DNA from: JAEUPI01 sp046348365
GTDB taxonomy: Bacteria > Pseudomonadota > Gammaproteobacteria > Burkholderiales > Burkholderiaceae_C
NCBI GenBank assembly: GCA_046348365.1
Contig: JAXMEL010000003.1
Span: 682,001-746,000 of the forward strand
DNA length: 64,000 bases
Direction of reading: 5' to 3'
Below are positions 17,855-25,966 of this stretch, piece by piece (within the stretch, counting starts at the first letter, position 1; each line of letters begins with the position of its first letter). Under the pieces are notes generated by a model that had not been told where the DNA came from, did not search any database, and was given only the letters and a program-made list of their open reading frames with translations. A program made the translations under genes and the position numbers.

Positions 17855-18919
17855 ATGGCATCGGTCTCGTTTCGCGACATCCGCAAGGCCTTCGGCAAGG
17901 TCGAGGTGATCCACGGCATCGGCTTCGACATCGCCGACGGCGAGTTCGTCGTGCTGGTGGGGCCGTCGGGCTGCGGCAAGAGCACGCTGCTGCGCATGCT
18001 GGCCGGGCTGGAGGACATCACCGGCGGCGAGATCCTGATCGACGGCAAGGTGGTCAACGAGCTGGAGTCGAAGGACCGCGACATCGCGATGGTGTTCCAG
18101 AGCTACGCGCTGTATCCGCACATGAGCGTGCGCGAGAACATGGGCTTCTCGCTGCGGCTGCGCCGCGCCGACGCCAGGCTCACCGAGCAGCGCGTCACCG
18201 AGGCGGCGCGCATCCTCAACCTCGACCAGCTGCTCGATCGCCTGCCGCGCGAACTCTCCGGCGGGCAGCGCCAGCGCGTGGCGATGGGCCGTGCGATCGT
18301 GCGCGACCCCAAGGTGTTCCTGTTCGACGAGCCGCTGTCGAACCTCGACGCCAAGCTGCGCGTGGCGATGCGCGCCGAGATCAAGGCGCTGCACCAGCGG
18401 CTGAAGACGACCACGGTCTACGTCACGCACGACCAGATCGAGGCCATGACGATGGCCGATCGCATCGTCGTGATGCACGACGGCCGCATCGAGCAGATCG
18501 GCACGCCGCTGGAGCTGTTCGACCGGCCGGGCAACCTGTTCGTGGCGCAGTTCATCGGCTCACCCGCGATGAACGTGCTGCCCGGCACCTTGCGCCGCAA
18601 CGGCAGCGGCACGTATGTGGAGGCGCTGGGCGCGCGCTGGCCGGTGGCCGACGGCGTGCGCGGCAGCGATGGCCAGCCGGTGAGCTACGGCATCCGCCCG
18701 GGTGACCTGAGCCTGGGCGAGAGCGGCGTGCCCGCCAGGGTGTTCGTCGTCGAGCCCACCGGGGCCGAGACCGAGCTGCTGCTGCAGGTGGGCGATGCGC
18801 AGCTGACGCTGGTGATGCACGGCCGCACCGGCGCGCGCCCCGACGACGCGGTGCACCTGTCGATCGCCGCGGCGCAGGCGCACGTGTTCGACGGCGCCAG
18901 CGGCAACCGCCTCAACTAG
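17855..18919 (+). CDS. ABC transporter ATPase (UgpC/MalK/MsmX type)
   Basis: 354 residues with Walker A GPSGCGKST at 36-44, signature LSGGQRQRVAMGRA, Walker B VFLFDEP, the H-loop TVYVTHDQIEAMT and a C-terminal TOBE/MalK regulatory domain from about residue 240. It energises the importer encoded immediately upstream. Its final codons overlap the end of the convergent RraA-like gene by 4 bp, leaving no room for an intergenic terminator. Confidence 0.92.
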   Translation: MASVSFRDIRKAFGKVEVIHGIGFDIADGEFVVLVGPSGCGKSTLLRMLAGLEDITGGEILIDGKVVNELESKDRDIAMVFQSYALYPHMSVRENMGFSLRLRRADARLTEQRVTEAARILNLDQLLDRLPRELSGGQRQRVAMGRAIVRDPKVFLFDEPLSNLDAKLRVAMRAEIKALHQRLKTTTVYVTHDQIEAMTMADRIVVMHDGRIEQIGTPLELFDRPGNLFVAQFIGSPAMNVLPGTLRRNGSGTYVEALGARWPVADGVRGSDGQPVSYGIRPGDLSLGESGVPARVFVVEPTGAETELLLQVGDAQLTLVMHGRTGARPDDAVHLSIAAAQAHVFDGASGNRLN

Positions 18920-19587
18920 AACTTGCCGTAGGTGAGGTAGGCCTGCTGCGGATCCATGCCCGCGAGGATGCCCTTGCGCACCTGGTTCTCGGTGGCGATC
19001 GCCTGCTCGGCGCGCTCGATCACGTCTTCGACGATCGCCGCCGGCACGCGCACCAGGCCGTCGCGGTCGCCCAGCAGGTAATCGCCCGGCGCGATGTCGA
19101 CCTCGCCGATGCGGATCTCCACCTGCGTCGCGTCGGGCAGCCAGTGGCCCACGATGTCGCGTGGCGTGTAGCCGCGGCTCCAGGTCTGGAAGCCGAGCTC
19201 GATCAGGAAGTTGGTGTCGCGCACGAAGCCGTCGCAGACCGCGCCGCGCACGCCCTTGTTGCGCAGCGTCTCGGCCGACAGCTCGCCCATGTGGGCAACG
19301 ATGCGGTCGTTGGGCTGCGAGGTCCAGATCGAGCCCGCCGGCGCCTTGGACAGCAGGCCCGTCCAGCCGAGCAGCGTCTCGTGCGCATCGGCGCCGGGAG
19401 CCTGCTTGCCGCGGATCGTGAACGCCGGCCCGGCGAGCGCTCGCTCGGGCAGCAGCGGCCGCAACTCGGGCGGCAGCGTGAAGTTGGCGAGGCCCATGCC
19501 GCGCATCACGTCGTGCACGACGCCGGTGTAGCAACGCTCGAGGCGCTCGGTCAGGCTGGGCGCGGGGGCAACTGGATCGGCAGGCAT
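18916..19587 (-). CDS. RraA-like protein (HMG/CHA aldolase family)
   Basis: 223 residues of the RraA/4-hydroxy-4-methyl-2-oxoglutarate aldolase fold. GPAFTIRG, the GELSAETLRNKGVRGAVCDGFVRDT block (substrate-binding arginine and metal-binding aspartate) and GDYLLGDRDGLVRVP are family marks. Members cleave 4-carboxy-4-hydroxy-2-oxoadipate-type acids or decarboxylate oxaloacetate, and some have no known reaction. The 5' end overlaps the upstream UxaA-family gene by 37 bp, with AGGA inside that gene as ribosome site, so the two are coupled. A shared sugar-acid or sulfo-acid pathway is likely but not defined. Confidence 0.8.
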   Translation of the reverse strand: MPADPVAPAPSLTERLERCYTGVVHDVMRGMGLANFTLPPELRPLLPERALAGPAFTIRGKQAPGADAHETLLGWTGLLSKAPAGSIWTSQPNDRIVAHMGELSAETLRNKGVRGAVCDGFVRDTNFLIELGFQTWSRGYTPRDIVGHWLPDATQVEIRIGEVDIAPGDYLLGDRDGLVRVPAAIVEDVIERAEQAIATENQVRKGILAGMDPQQAYLTYGKF

Positions 19588-20780
19588 GAGGGTCCTATCG
19601 GGGTGAAGCTCTTGTAGCCGAGGATGAACTCCTGGTGTCCCAGTCGTTCCGACGCGCTGGGCCGGCCCTGCGCGACGCGCAGCACCTGCTCGACGATCTC
19701 GGCGCCGACCTCGTCGAGCGTGGCATCGCCGCTCAGGATGCGGCCGGCGTTCACGTCCATGTCGTCGGCCAGGCGCTCGTAGGTCTGCGGGTTGGCGCAG
19801 ACCTTGATGACGGGGCTGATCGCCGAGCCGACGACCGAGCCGCGGCCGGTGGTGAACAGCGTGAGGTGCGCGCCGCAGGCGATCAGCTCGACGATCTCGG
19901 CGTTGTCGGCGATGTTGGGAAAGCCGAAGCGCACCTCGCCATCGGGCACCACGTCGAGCAGGTACAGGCCGCCGGCGGGCGGCCGGTCGCCCGGCTTGAG
20001 CAGGCCGCGGATCGGCGAGTCGCCGCTCTTGGCGTAGGCGCCGAGAGACTTCTCCTCCTGCGTCGTCAGCCCGCCCTCGGCATTGCCGACGGCGAAGCTG
20101 CCGTGCCCGAGCACGCTGTAGTAGCGCGCCGCCTTGTCGACGCTGCGCACGATCTCGGCGCCGAGTTCGGGCGTCGCGGCGCGGCGCTGCATGTGCTGCT
20201 CGCAGCCGACGAGTTCACCGGTCTCCTCGAACAGGCAGGCCGCGCCTTGCGCGACCAGCGCATCGAAGGCGCGCCCGACCGCGGGGTTGGCGGTGATGCC
20301 GCTGGTGCCGTCGGAGCCGCCGCACACGGTGGCGACGACCAGCTCGTGCACGCCCATCGCCACCCGCGGCGTCGCCGCGATGGCCTGCAGCGCCTCGCGC
20401 ACCCACGACTCGCCTTGCGCGATCGTCGCCCGCGTGCCGCCGGCGTGCTGGATCGTCAGCGAGCGCACCGGGCGGCCGCAGGCCTCGATGCACTCGCGCA
20501 AGCCCGCGCGGTCGAAGCTTTCACAGCCGAGCGAAACCAGCAGCACCGCGCCGACGTTGGGATGCGTGAGCAGCTCGCGCATCACCTTGTCGGCATACGC
20601 GTTCGGGTAGCAGCCGGGAAAGCCGACCAGATGCACCGGCTGGTGGCGGAAGGCCGCCGTGATCTCGCGCGCCACATGGTGCGCACACTCGACCAGGTAG
20701 GCCACGACCACGAGGTTGCGGATGCCCTTGCGGCCATCGCGGCGCAGGTAGCCGGTGAGCGCGGCGGTGCCGGCGGTCAT
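19551..20780 (-). CDS. UxaA-family lyase, large subunit (altronate/galactarate dehydratase or sulfolactate sulfo-lyase type)
   Basis: 409 residues corresponding to the C-terminal domain of altronate dehydratase UxaA and the large SuyB subunit. Seen: the GYLRRDGRKGIRNLVVV start, CGGSDGTSGITANPAVG, NAEGGLTTQEEKSLG and SAISPVIKVCANPQTY. The family binds iron or another metal and removes water, or sulfite in SuyAB, from a 2-hydroxy acid. The separate small SAF subunit directly upstream (ATGA overlap) matches both SuyAB and several uncharacterised dehydratases. The CGGSDGTSGITANP wording is closer to sugar-acid dehydratases as I remember them. The context (xsc, tau genes) favours a sulfonate. The substrate is unresolved. 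Confidence 0.75.
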   Translation of the reverse strand: MTAGTAALTGYLRRDGRKGIRNLVVVAYLVECAHHVAREITAAFRHQPVHLVGFPGCYPNAYADKVMRELLTHPNVGAVLLVSLGCESFDRAGLRECIEACGRPVRSLTIQHAGGTRATIAQGESWVREALQAIAATPRVAMGVHELVVATVCGGSDGTSGITANPAVGRAFDALVAQGAACLFEETGELVGCEQHMQRRAATPELGAEIVRSVDKAARYYSVLGHGSFAVGNAEGGLTTQEEKSLGAYAKSGDSPIRGLLKPGDRPPAGGLYLLDVVPDGEVRFGFPNIADNAEIVELIACGAHLTLFTTGRGSVVGSAISPVIKVCANPQTYERLADDMDVNAGRILSGDATLDEVGAEIVEQVLRVAQGRPSASERLGHQEFILGYKSFTPIGPSCLPIQLPPRPA

Positions 20781-21088
20781 GTTCGCTCACTCAGCATGCC
20801 TTGCGGCACGTGAGTCGGCAGGTAGTCGCTGCGCAGGTTGTGCGTGTGCAGGTGTTCGCCGGGCGCCACGTCGCGCGTCACCGACCCGATCACCGCGCCG
20901 TAGCGCAGCACCTTGTCGCCGGCGCGCAGCGCATGGCGCGCGACCTTGTGGCCCAACGCGACCGTCTGCGGGACCAGCAGCTCACCGTCGACGGTGCGCA
21001 GCCGCGTGCCGGCGGCGATGGCCGCGCAGGCGATCAGGCAGTTGTCCTGCGGATGCGTCAGCAGCAAGGCGCGGTCGGCGGTCTTCAT
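20777..21088 (-). CDS. UxaA-family lyase, small SAF-domain subunit
   Basis: 103 residues, all one SAF domain: ALLLTHPQDNCLIACAAIAAGTRL, VALGHKVARHALRAGDKVLRYG and the terminal GEHLHTHNLRSDYLP. These blocks match the N-terminal domain of altronate dehydratase and the SuyA small subunit of sulfolactate sulfo-lyase. The stop overlaps the start of the large subunit (ATGA), so the subunits are made together. The start at 21088 gives the exact family length. Confidence 0.78.
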   Translation of the reverse strand: MKTADRALLLTHPQDNCLIACAAIAAGTRLRTVDGELLVPQTVALGHKVARHALRAGDKVLRYGAVIGSVTRDVAPGEHLHTHNLRSDYLPTHVPQGMLSERT

Positions 21089-21142
21089 GGCGGCGTCGGT
21101 CCATGGTAGCCGAGCGCGAGCGCGGCTCGGCGGCGGCATTTC

Positions 21143-21222
21143 CCCCTCACCCCAACCCTCTCCCCCTGTGGGGGCGAGGGAGCCGCACCCTCTCCCGCTC
21201 GCGGGAGAGGGCTGGGGTGAGG
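21143..21222. repeat. Palindromic intergenic repeat (CCCTCACCCC family)
   Basis: Inverted arms at 21143-21163 and 21202-21222 match at 20 of 21 positions. A second, smaller hairpin (CCCTCTCCCGC...GGGAGAGGG) lies inside. The same arm sequence recurs at 37307-37377. Such REP/BIME-like elements are frequent between genes in GC-rich beta- and gammaproteobacteria. This one fills most of the gap between the small lyase subunit and tauY and could act as a terminator or mRNA stabiliser. Confidence 0.8.
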
Positions 21223-21309
21223 GCGTTGGCAGGCGCACGCGGCGGCGAAAGGCCTCCGCCGACACGCGGCCGACCGCGACGCCGAGCGCCGGCAGCGCCG
21301 GCGCAGTCG

Positions 21310-22731
21310 TCACAGCACTTCGTCGCGCAGGTAGTACCAGCGATAGAGAAAACGCTGCCCGAAGCGGCGGAACGGCGCGAAGGCACGCGAGCGCACGGTG
21401 TCGAGCACGTTCGGGTACTCGAGCGGCGAGTTGTAGATCGGCAGCTCGAACGCGTTGTCGGCGCGGCCGGCGATGCGCTGCGCCAGGCGCCGCCCGGCGT
21501 GCGCCGAGAACGACACGCCGTTGCCGCCGTAGCCGAGCGCGTAGAACACGCTCGCCTTCGCGTCCGGCTGCGTGATGCGCGGCATCATGTCGTGGCTCAC
21601 GTCGACCCAGCCCCACCACGAGTAGTCGATGCGGATGTCCTTCAGCGCCGGGAACTTGCGGTGCAGCCCGTTGACCAGCACCTGCATGTGCCTCGGGTTG
21701 GGCGCGTCGGCGCCGGTGATCGAGCTGCGGCTGCCGATCTGCACGCGGTTGTCGGGCAGCTTGCGGTAGTAGAAGCGCAGCGTGCGCGTGTCGGTGATGA
21801 CCTCGGTGGTGCGGAAGTTGGTGGCGTCCAGTTCGTCCGCGGTCAGCGGCCGCGTGACCAGCGAGTTGGAGAGGATCGGCATGATCTTCGAGTCGAGGCT
21901 CGCGTGCAGGCCGTTGCTGGTGTAGCCGCCGGTGGCGAAGCCGACCGCACGCGCGCGCACCACGCCGCCGGGCGTGCGCAGGTGGTGCACGCCGCCCCTG
22001 GTCTCGAAGCCGATCACGGGCGACGCCGGGTGCACCTTGACGCCGAGTTCGCGCGCCTTGCGCAGGTAGCCGAAGGCGAGCTTCAGCGGGTGCACGCCGA
22101 TGCCGTCGGGCTCGTGCAGCGCACCGAAGGCTTCGGCGTCACCGACGTAGCGGCGGCGCACCTCGTCGGCGCCGAGGATGTGCGTGTCGTAGCCGAACAC
22201 CTCGCGCATCACCTGCGCCTCGCTGCGCAGGAAGGCCATCTTCTTCTCGCGGTGCGCGAGGTAGAGGTGGCCGCCCGGCTGCGGCTCGCATTCGGGGAAC
22301 TCGGCGACGAGGCTCTTGAAGGTTTCGTAGCCGCTGCGGATCTCGGCGTCGAGCTTCAGCGCCGTTTCCTTGCCCCAGCGCGCGATCCATTGCGAGCGGT
22401 ACAGCCGGCCGCTCGCGTTCTGGCCCTGGCCGCCGTTGCGGCTGGTGCAGCCCCACACGGCGCGGTTGGCTTCGAGCACGGTGGCGCGGATGCCGTGCTC
22501 GCGCGCGAGGAAGAGCGCGGTCGCGAGGCCCGTGAAGCCCGAGCCGACGATCACCACGTCGGCGTCGGTGTCGCGCACGATGGGGCCGTCGTCGGCGGGC
22601 GGCGCGCCGGCGGTGGCCACCCAGTAGGTCGGTGCGTAGTCGGTGCCGTGGCCCGGTGTCCGCGCGACGAGCGGGTCATAGCGCGGGTCGTACGGTTCGA
22701 GCAGGCCGATGGCGGGCAGGGTCATGTCCAT
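21310..22731 (-). CDS. tauY: FAD-dependent oxidoreductase, probable taurine dehydrogenase large subunit
   Basis: 473 residues of the D-amino-acid-oxidase-like fold. The dinucleotide motif VVIVGSGFTGLATALFLA is at about residues 59-76, followed by SRNGGQGQNASG and, near the C-terminus, GYGGNGVSFSAHAGRRLA. The fold oxidises primary or secondary amines using FAD. TauXY systems oxidatively deaminate taurine to sulfoacetaldehyde and ammonia with a cytochrome c-type acceptor. The order tauR, small subunit, large subunit on one strand, beside tauABC, fits tauRXY. On sequence alone a gamma-glutamylputrescine oxidase-type enzyme is also possible. A GAGGCG precedes the ATG at 22731. Confidence 0.7.
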   Translation of the reverse strand: MDMTLPAIGLLEPYDPRYDPLVARTPGHGTDYAPTYWVATAGAPPADDGPIVRDTDADVVIVGSGFTGLATALFLAREHGIRATVLEANRAVWGCTSRNGGQGQNASGRLYRSQWIARWGKETALKLDAEIRSGYETFKSLVAEFPECEPQPGGHLYLAHREKKMAFLRSEAQVMREVFGYDTHILGADEVRRRYVGDAEAFGALHEPDGIGVHPLKLAFGYLRKARELGVKVHPASPVIGFETRGGVHHLRTPGGVVRARAVGFATGGYTSNGLHASLDSKIMPILSNSLVTRPLTADELDATNFRTTEVITDTRTLRFYYRKLPDNRVQIGSRSSITGADAPNPRHMQVLVNGLHRKFPALKDIRIDYSWWGWVDVSHDMMPRITQPDAKASVFYALGYGGNGVSFSAHAGRRLAQRIAGRADNAFELPIYNSPLEYPNVLDTVRSRAFAPFRRFGQRFLYRWYYLRDEVL

Positions 22732-22750
22732 GGTCGCGCCTCGGCGGTCT

Positions 22751-23149
22751 TCAGGCCCGCCGGACCGGCGGGCGGTCCTTGCGGAAGGCGTTCTTCACGG
22801 CGATCTTGCCGTCGCGGAAGGTGAAGACGTCGACCATGCGCGCCTCGATGCGCGTGCCGTCGGCCTTGGTGCCGGTGAACGTGGATTCGCTGACGCCGCG
22901 GTCGCCGCACACGAAGTGATCGGCGTCGAGCCAGGCCGCATCGGCGCAGGTCTGCCACGCCAGCGCGAAGCCCTCGCGCACCGCATCGCGGCCGACGAAG
23001 CTGCGCCCGTACAGGTCGGGGCCGGCCACCGCATGGAAGGCGCAGTCGTCGGCCATGAAGCTCATCAGGGCATCGATGTCGTGGCGGTTCCAGGCTGCGC
23101 CGAACGCCTTCAGGAATTCGACGTCGACTTGGCGACTGGGCGTGCTCAT
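22751..23149 (-). CDS. tauX: SnoaL/NTF2-like small protein, probable taurine dehydrogenase small subunit
   Basis: 132 residues with the cone-shaped NTF2/SnoaL fold pattern: FLKAFGAAWNRHDIDALMSFMADDCAFHAVAG, GRDAVREGFALAW and VDVFTFRDGKIAVKNAFRKD. It lies 19 bp upstream of the FAD enzyme on the same strand. A small partner of this size next to a FAD oxidoreductase and a TauR regulator is what tauX looks like, so I call it TauX by context. By sequence alone it is just a SnoaL-like protein. The start at 23149 is preferred because GGAGAT lies just upstream; an ATG at 23161 overlaps that site. Confidence 0.6.
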   Translation of the reverse strand: MSTPSRQVDVEFLKAFGAAWNRHDIDALMSFMADDCAFHAVAGPDLYGRSFVGRDAVREGFALAWQTCADAAWLDADHFVCGDRGVSESTFTGTKADGTRIEARMVDVFTFRDGKIAVKNAFRKDRPPVRRA

Positions 23150-23274
23150 GCGGATCTCCATCCAGGGTGCGCGAAGCGTAGAGGCCGTGCGCGTGCGCCC
23201 GTAGCACCAGATGCCGGCATTCGATGAGGCCAGCGCGCACTCCGGCGCGCCGTGACGAGGTCAGCGCGCCGTGC

Positions 23275-24786
23275 TCAGCGAGCGGATTGCAGCGCGGCCA
23301 GCGCGCCCGCGAGGATGCGGATGCCGGCCTCGATCGCGTGAGCGGGAATCGACTGGAAACCGAGCCGGAAGTACTCGCACGGCGGCGCGTCGGCGTGGAA
23401 GAACACGTCGCCCGGCTCGATCAGCACGCCCTGTTCGGCGGCGCATGCGGCCAGCTCGCGTGCGCTGACGCCGTCGGGCAGCCTAACCCAGCACGACCCG
23501 CCGCCGCTGAGCGGCGCCACCGTGCACTGCGGCGCATGGCGCGCCATCGCGTCGAGCACGACGCCGGCGCGTTCGCGCTGCGCAGCGGCGATGCGGCGCA
23601 GCTGCGAATCGTGGTGGCCGAGCGAGAGGAACAGCGCGAACGCGCGCTGCACGAACGCCGACGGATGGCGCAACATCAACCGGCGCAAGGCGCGCAGCTC
23701 GGCCACCAGCTCGGCCGAGGCCACCACGTAGCCGAGGCGCAGCCCGGGCGCCCAGCTCTTGGAGAGGCTGCCGACGTAGATCACGCGGCCGTCGGGGTCG
23801 AGGCTCTTCAGCGCCGCGGTCGGCTCACCGGCGAAGCGGTTCTCGCATTCGAAGTCGTCTTCGATGACCACGAAATCGTGTTCCTGCGCCGCGCGCAGCA
23901 GCGCCTGGCGCCGCGCGAGCGGCATCGTCACGCCGGTCGGGCATTGGTGGCTCGGCGTGGCATACACGTAGTCGAGCCCGCGCAAGGCGTCGCCAACGCG
24001 CAGGCCGTCGCCGTCGACCGGCAGCGGCGCGAGCTGCGACGTGCGCCAGGCGAAGATGTTGCGCGCGTCGGGGTAGCCCGGATCCTCGACGCCGACGCGC
24101 GTGGCCTGGCTCATCAGCAGGTCGGCCACGAGATACAGCGCGTGCTGCGCGCCGACCGTCACGATCACCTCGTCGGCCGAGGCCCACACGCCGCGGCGCG
24201 GCAGCACGCGGGTGCGGATCTGCTGCACCAGCGATTCGTCGTCGCGCGTGATCTGGTCGGGTGCCCAGCCGCGGATGTCGAGCACCGACAGCGTCTTCAG
24301 GCAGCATTCGCGCCAGTCGGCGGTAGGGAACAGCGTGGCATCGAACTGGCCGTAGAGGAACGGATACGGGTACTTCTGCCAGTCGGCCGGCTTGACGATG
24401 CTGCGTTGCGCCGTGGGTTGCAGGCGCAAGCGCCGGCGCCAGTCGGGCGCCGCTTCGCTGGTGTCGCTGCGCGTCGCGACCGGCCGCGGCGTGGTGCCGA
24501 CCCTGCCCGCCAGCACCTCGGGGTTGACGAAGAAGCCGCTGCGCTGGCGCGAGACCAGATAGCCCTCGTCGCTCAGCTGCTGGTAGGCCAGCACCACGGT
24601 GTTGCGGGCCACCGCGAGCTGCTCGGCCAGCTCGCGGCTCGAGGGCACCGCCACGGCCGGCGGCAGATGGCCGTCGAGGATGGCCGAGACGAGCATCTGG
24701 CGGATCTGCCCCTGCAGGCTCATGCCCTCGCGCGCCGAGCGCTCGAACAGCTGCTTCCACAGCACGGCGTCGAGGCGTTGCGACAT
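23275..24786 (-). CDS. tauR: MocR-type GntR/aminotransferase regulator of taurine genes
   Basis: 503 residues, the normal MocR size. A GntR winged helix-turn-helix (about 15-90: SLQGQIRQMLVSAILDG, PSSRELAEQLAVARNTVVLAYQQLSDEG) is linked to a fold-type I aminotransferase-like domain. That domain carries the PLP-binding lysine K343 in VGSLSKSWAPGLRLG. TauR proteins activate taurine-utilisation genes in the presence of PLP and taurine. It is divergent from tauA1 across 156 bp and co-directional with tauX-tauY. Assignment as TauR rather than another MocR rests on this context. Confidence 0.8.
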   Translation of the reverse strand: MSQRLDAVLWKQLFERSAREGMSLQGQIRQMLVSAILDGHLPPAVAVPSSRELAEQLAVARNTVVLAYQQLSDEGYLVSRQRSGFFVNPEVLAGRVGTTPRPVATRSDTSEAAPDWRRRLRLQPTAQRSIVKPADWQKYPYPFLYGQFDATLFPTADWRECCLKTLSVLDIRGWAPDQITRDDESLVQQIRTRVLPRRGVWASADEVIVTVGAQHALYLVADLLMSQATRVGVEDPGYPDARNIFAWRTSQLAPLPVDGDGLRVGDALRGLDYVYATPSHQCPTGVTMPLARRQALLRAAQEHDFVVIEDDFECENRFAGEPTAALKSLDPDGRVIYVGSLSKSWAPGLRLGYVVASAELVAELRALRRLMLRHPSAFVQRAFALFLSLGHHDSQLRRIAAAQRERAGVVLDAMARHAPQCTVAPLSGGGSCWVRLPDGVSARELAACAAEQGVLIEPGDVFFHADAPPCEYFRLGFQSIPAHAIEAGIRILAGALAALQSAR

Positions 24787-24942
24787 GCGTCGTGCGGCTA
24801 GTGGTTTTCACCGACCAGGCGCGTTGGCATCACCGATTGCCCGCATCTGGCACTACGAGGGCCCGGATCGGCCTCGGATACTGCCGCCCACGCCGGCCCG
24901 CGACCCTTGCACAGGGCCAGCGAACATCGATCGAGGAGCGTC
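24787..24942. promoter_or_regulatory. Divergent tauR-tauA control region with candidate TauR sites
   Basis: Two related 7-9-bp motifs face each other: CTAGTGG at 24798-24804 and CTGGCACTA at 24847-24855. The second resembles the CTGGAC(C/T)TAA core described for TauR in Rhodobacter. A GATACT at 24877-24882 could be a -10 box for tauA1, which would put the CTGGCACTA motif at about the -35 region, the usual place for MocR activators. GAGGAG at 24933-24938 is the tauA ribosome site. The motif is not found upstream of tauA2 or xsc. Confidence 0.4.
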
Positions 24943-25944
24943 ATGATGACAAGCATTAGACAACGGCTCTGCGCGGCGATGGCGCTGGGCCTGGCGGCTG
25001 CGACGGCGTACGCGCAGACCAAGGAAGTGACCTTCGCGCACCAGGACATGCTGGTGCCGCTGCGCACGGTGATGGAATCGGGCGAGCTGGAAAAGGCCAC
25101 CGGCTACAAGATCAACTGGCGCATGTTCGGCGGCGGCGGCGACGTCATCAAGGCCATGGCCAGCGGCGACGTGCAGCTCGGCGAAGCCGGCTCCAGCCCC
25201 ATCACCGCCGCTGCCAGCCAGGGCCAGGAAATCAAGCTCTTCTGGATCCTCGACGACATCGCCGACGCCGAAGCGCTGATCGCGCGCAACGGCTCCAATG
25301 TTGCCGGCGTCAAGGACCTGAAAGGCAAGAAAGTCGCCACCCCGTTCGTCTCCACCGCGCACTACCAGCTGATGGCCGCGCTCAAGCTCGAAGGGCTCGC
25401 CGCCAAGGACGTCAACGTCATGAACATGCGCCCGCCGGAGATTGCCGCCGCCTGGGAGCGCGGCGACATCGACGCCGCATTCATCTGGGACCCCGTGCTG
25501 TCGAAGATCAAGGGCAACGGCAAAGCCATCGCCAGCTCCGCCAGCATCGGCGCCAAGGGCTACCCCACCTTCGACGGCCTGGTCGTCAACGCCAAGTGGG
25601 CCGCCGCCAACGAAGGCTTCATGGTCGAACTCGTCAAGCAGCTCGCCAAGGCCGACGCCGAGTACCGCGCCAACACCGCCAAGTGGACCGCCGACTCCGC
25701 GCAGGTCAAAGCCGTCGCCAAGTGGACCAAGGCCGACGCCAAGGACGTGCCCGCCGCGATGGCGCTGTACAAGTTCCCCACCGCGACCGAGCAGATGTCG
25801 GCCACCTGGCTTGGCGGCGGCGCCGCCAAGGCGATGGCCAACACGGCGGTGTTCCTCAAGGAGCAGGGCCGAATCCAGGACGTCAAGCCCGACTACAACG
25901 CCTTCGTCACCGACGCCTACGTGAAGAAGGCGGGCGTCAAGTAA
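24943..25944 (+). CDS. tauA: Taurine ABC transporter periplasmic binding protein, copy 1
   Basis: 333 residues (332 if the second ATG at 24946, seven bases from GAGGAG, is used). A signal peptide ending ATAYAQ is followed by a SsuA/TauA-type binding protein: VTFAHQDMLVPLRTVMESGELEKATG, GEAGSSPITAAASQG and AFIWDPVLSKI. This protein captures taurine or related sulfonates for TauBC. From residue 22 on, the protein is identical to the copy at 41699-42694, and the DNA from 25004 to 25944 differs at only three silent positions seen (25845, 25872, 25908). The signal peptides are unrelated. It is the first gene of tauABC plus aminotransferase. Confidence 0.92.
   Translation: MMTSIRQRLCAAMALGLAAATAYAQTKEVTFAHQDMLVPLRTVMESGELEKATGYKINWRMFGGGGDVIKAMASGDVQLGEAGSSPITAAASQGQEIKLFWILDDIADAEALIARNGSNVAGVKDLKGKKVATPFVSTAHYQLMAALKLEGLAAKDVNVMNMRPPEIAAAWERGDIDAAFIWDPVLSKIKGNGKAIASSASIGAKGYPTFDGLVVNAKWAAANEGFMVELVKQLAKADAEYRANTAKWTADSAQVKAVAKWTKADAKDVPAAMALYKFPTATEQMSATWLGGGAAKAMANTAVFLKEQGRIQDVKPDYNAFVTDAYVKKAGVK
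25004..25944 (+). repeat. Direct repeat, tauA segment, copy 1 (partner 41754-42694)
   Basis: This 941-bp segment matches 41754-42694 at a constant offset of 16,750 bp with three differences seen, all at third codon positions. It starts inside the signal-peptide coding region and ends exactly at the TAA stop, so homology breaks sharply on both sides. Confidence 0.95.
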
Positions 25945-25966
25945 CGCGCACGGCAAGGAGGCAGCC

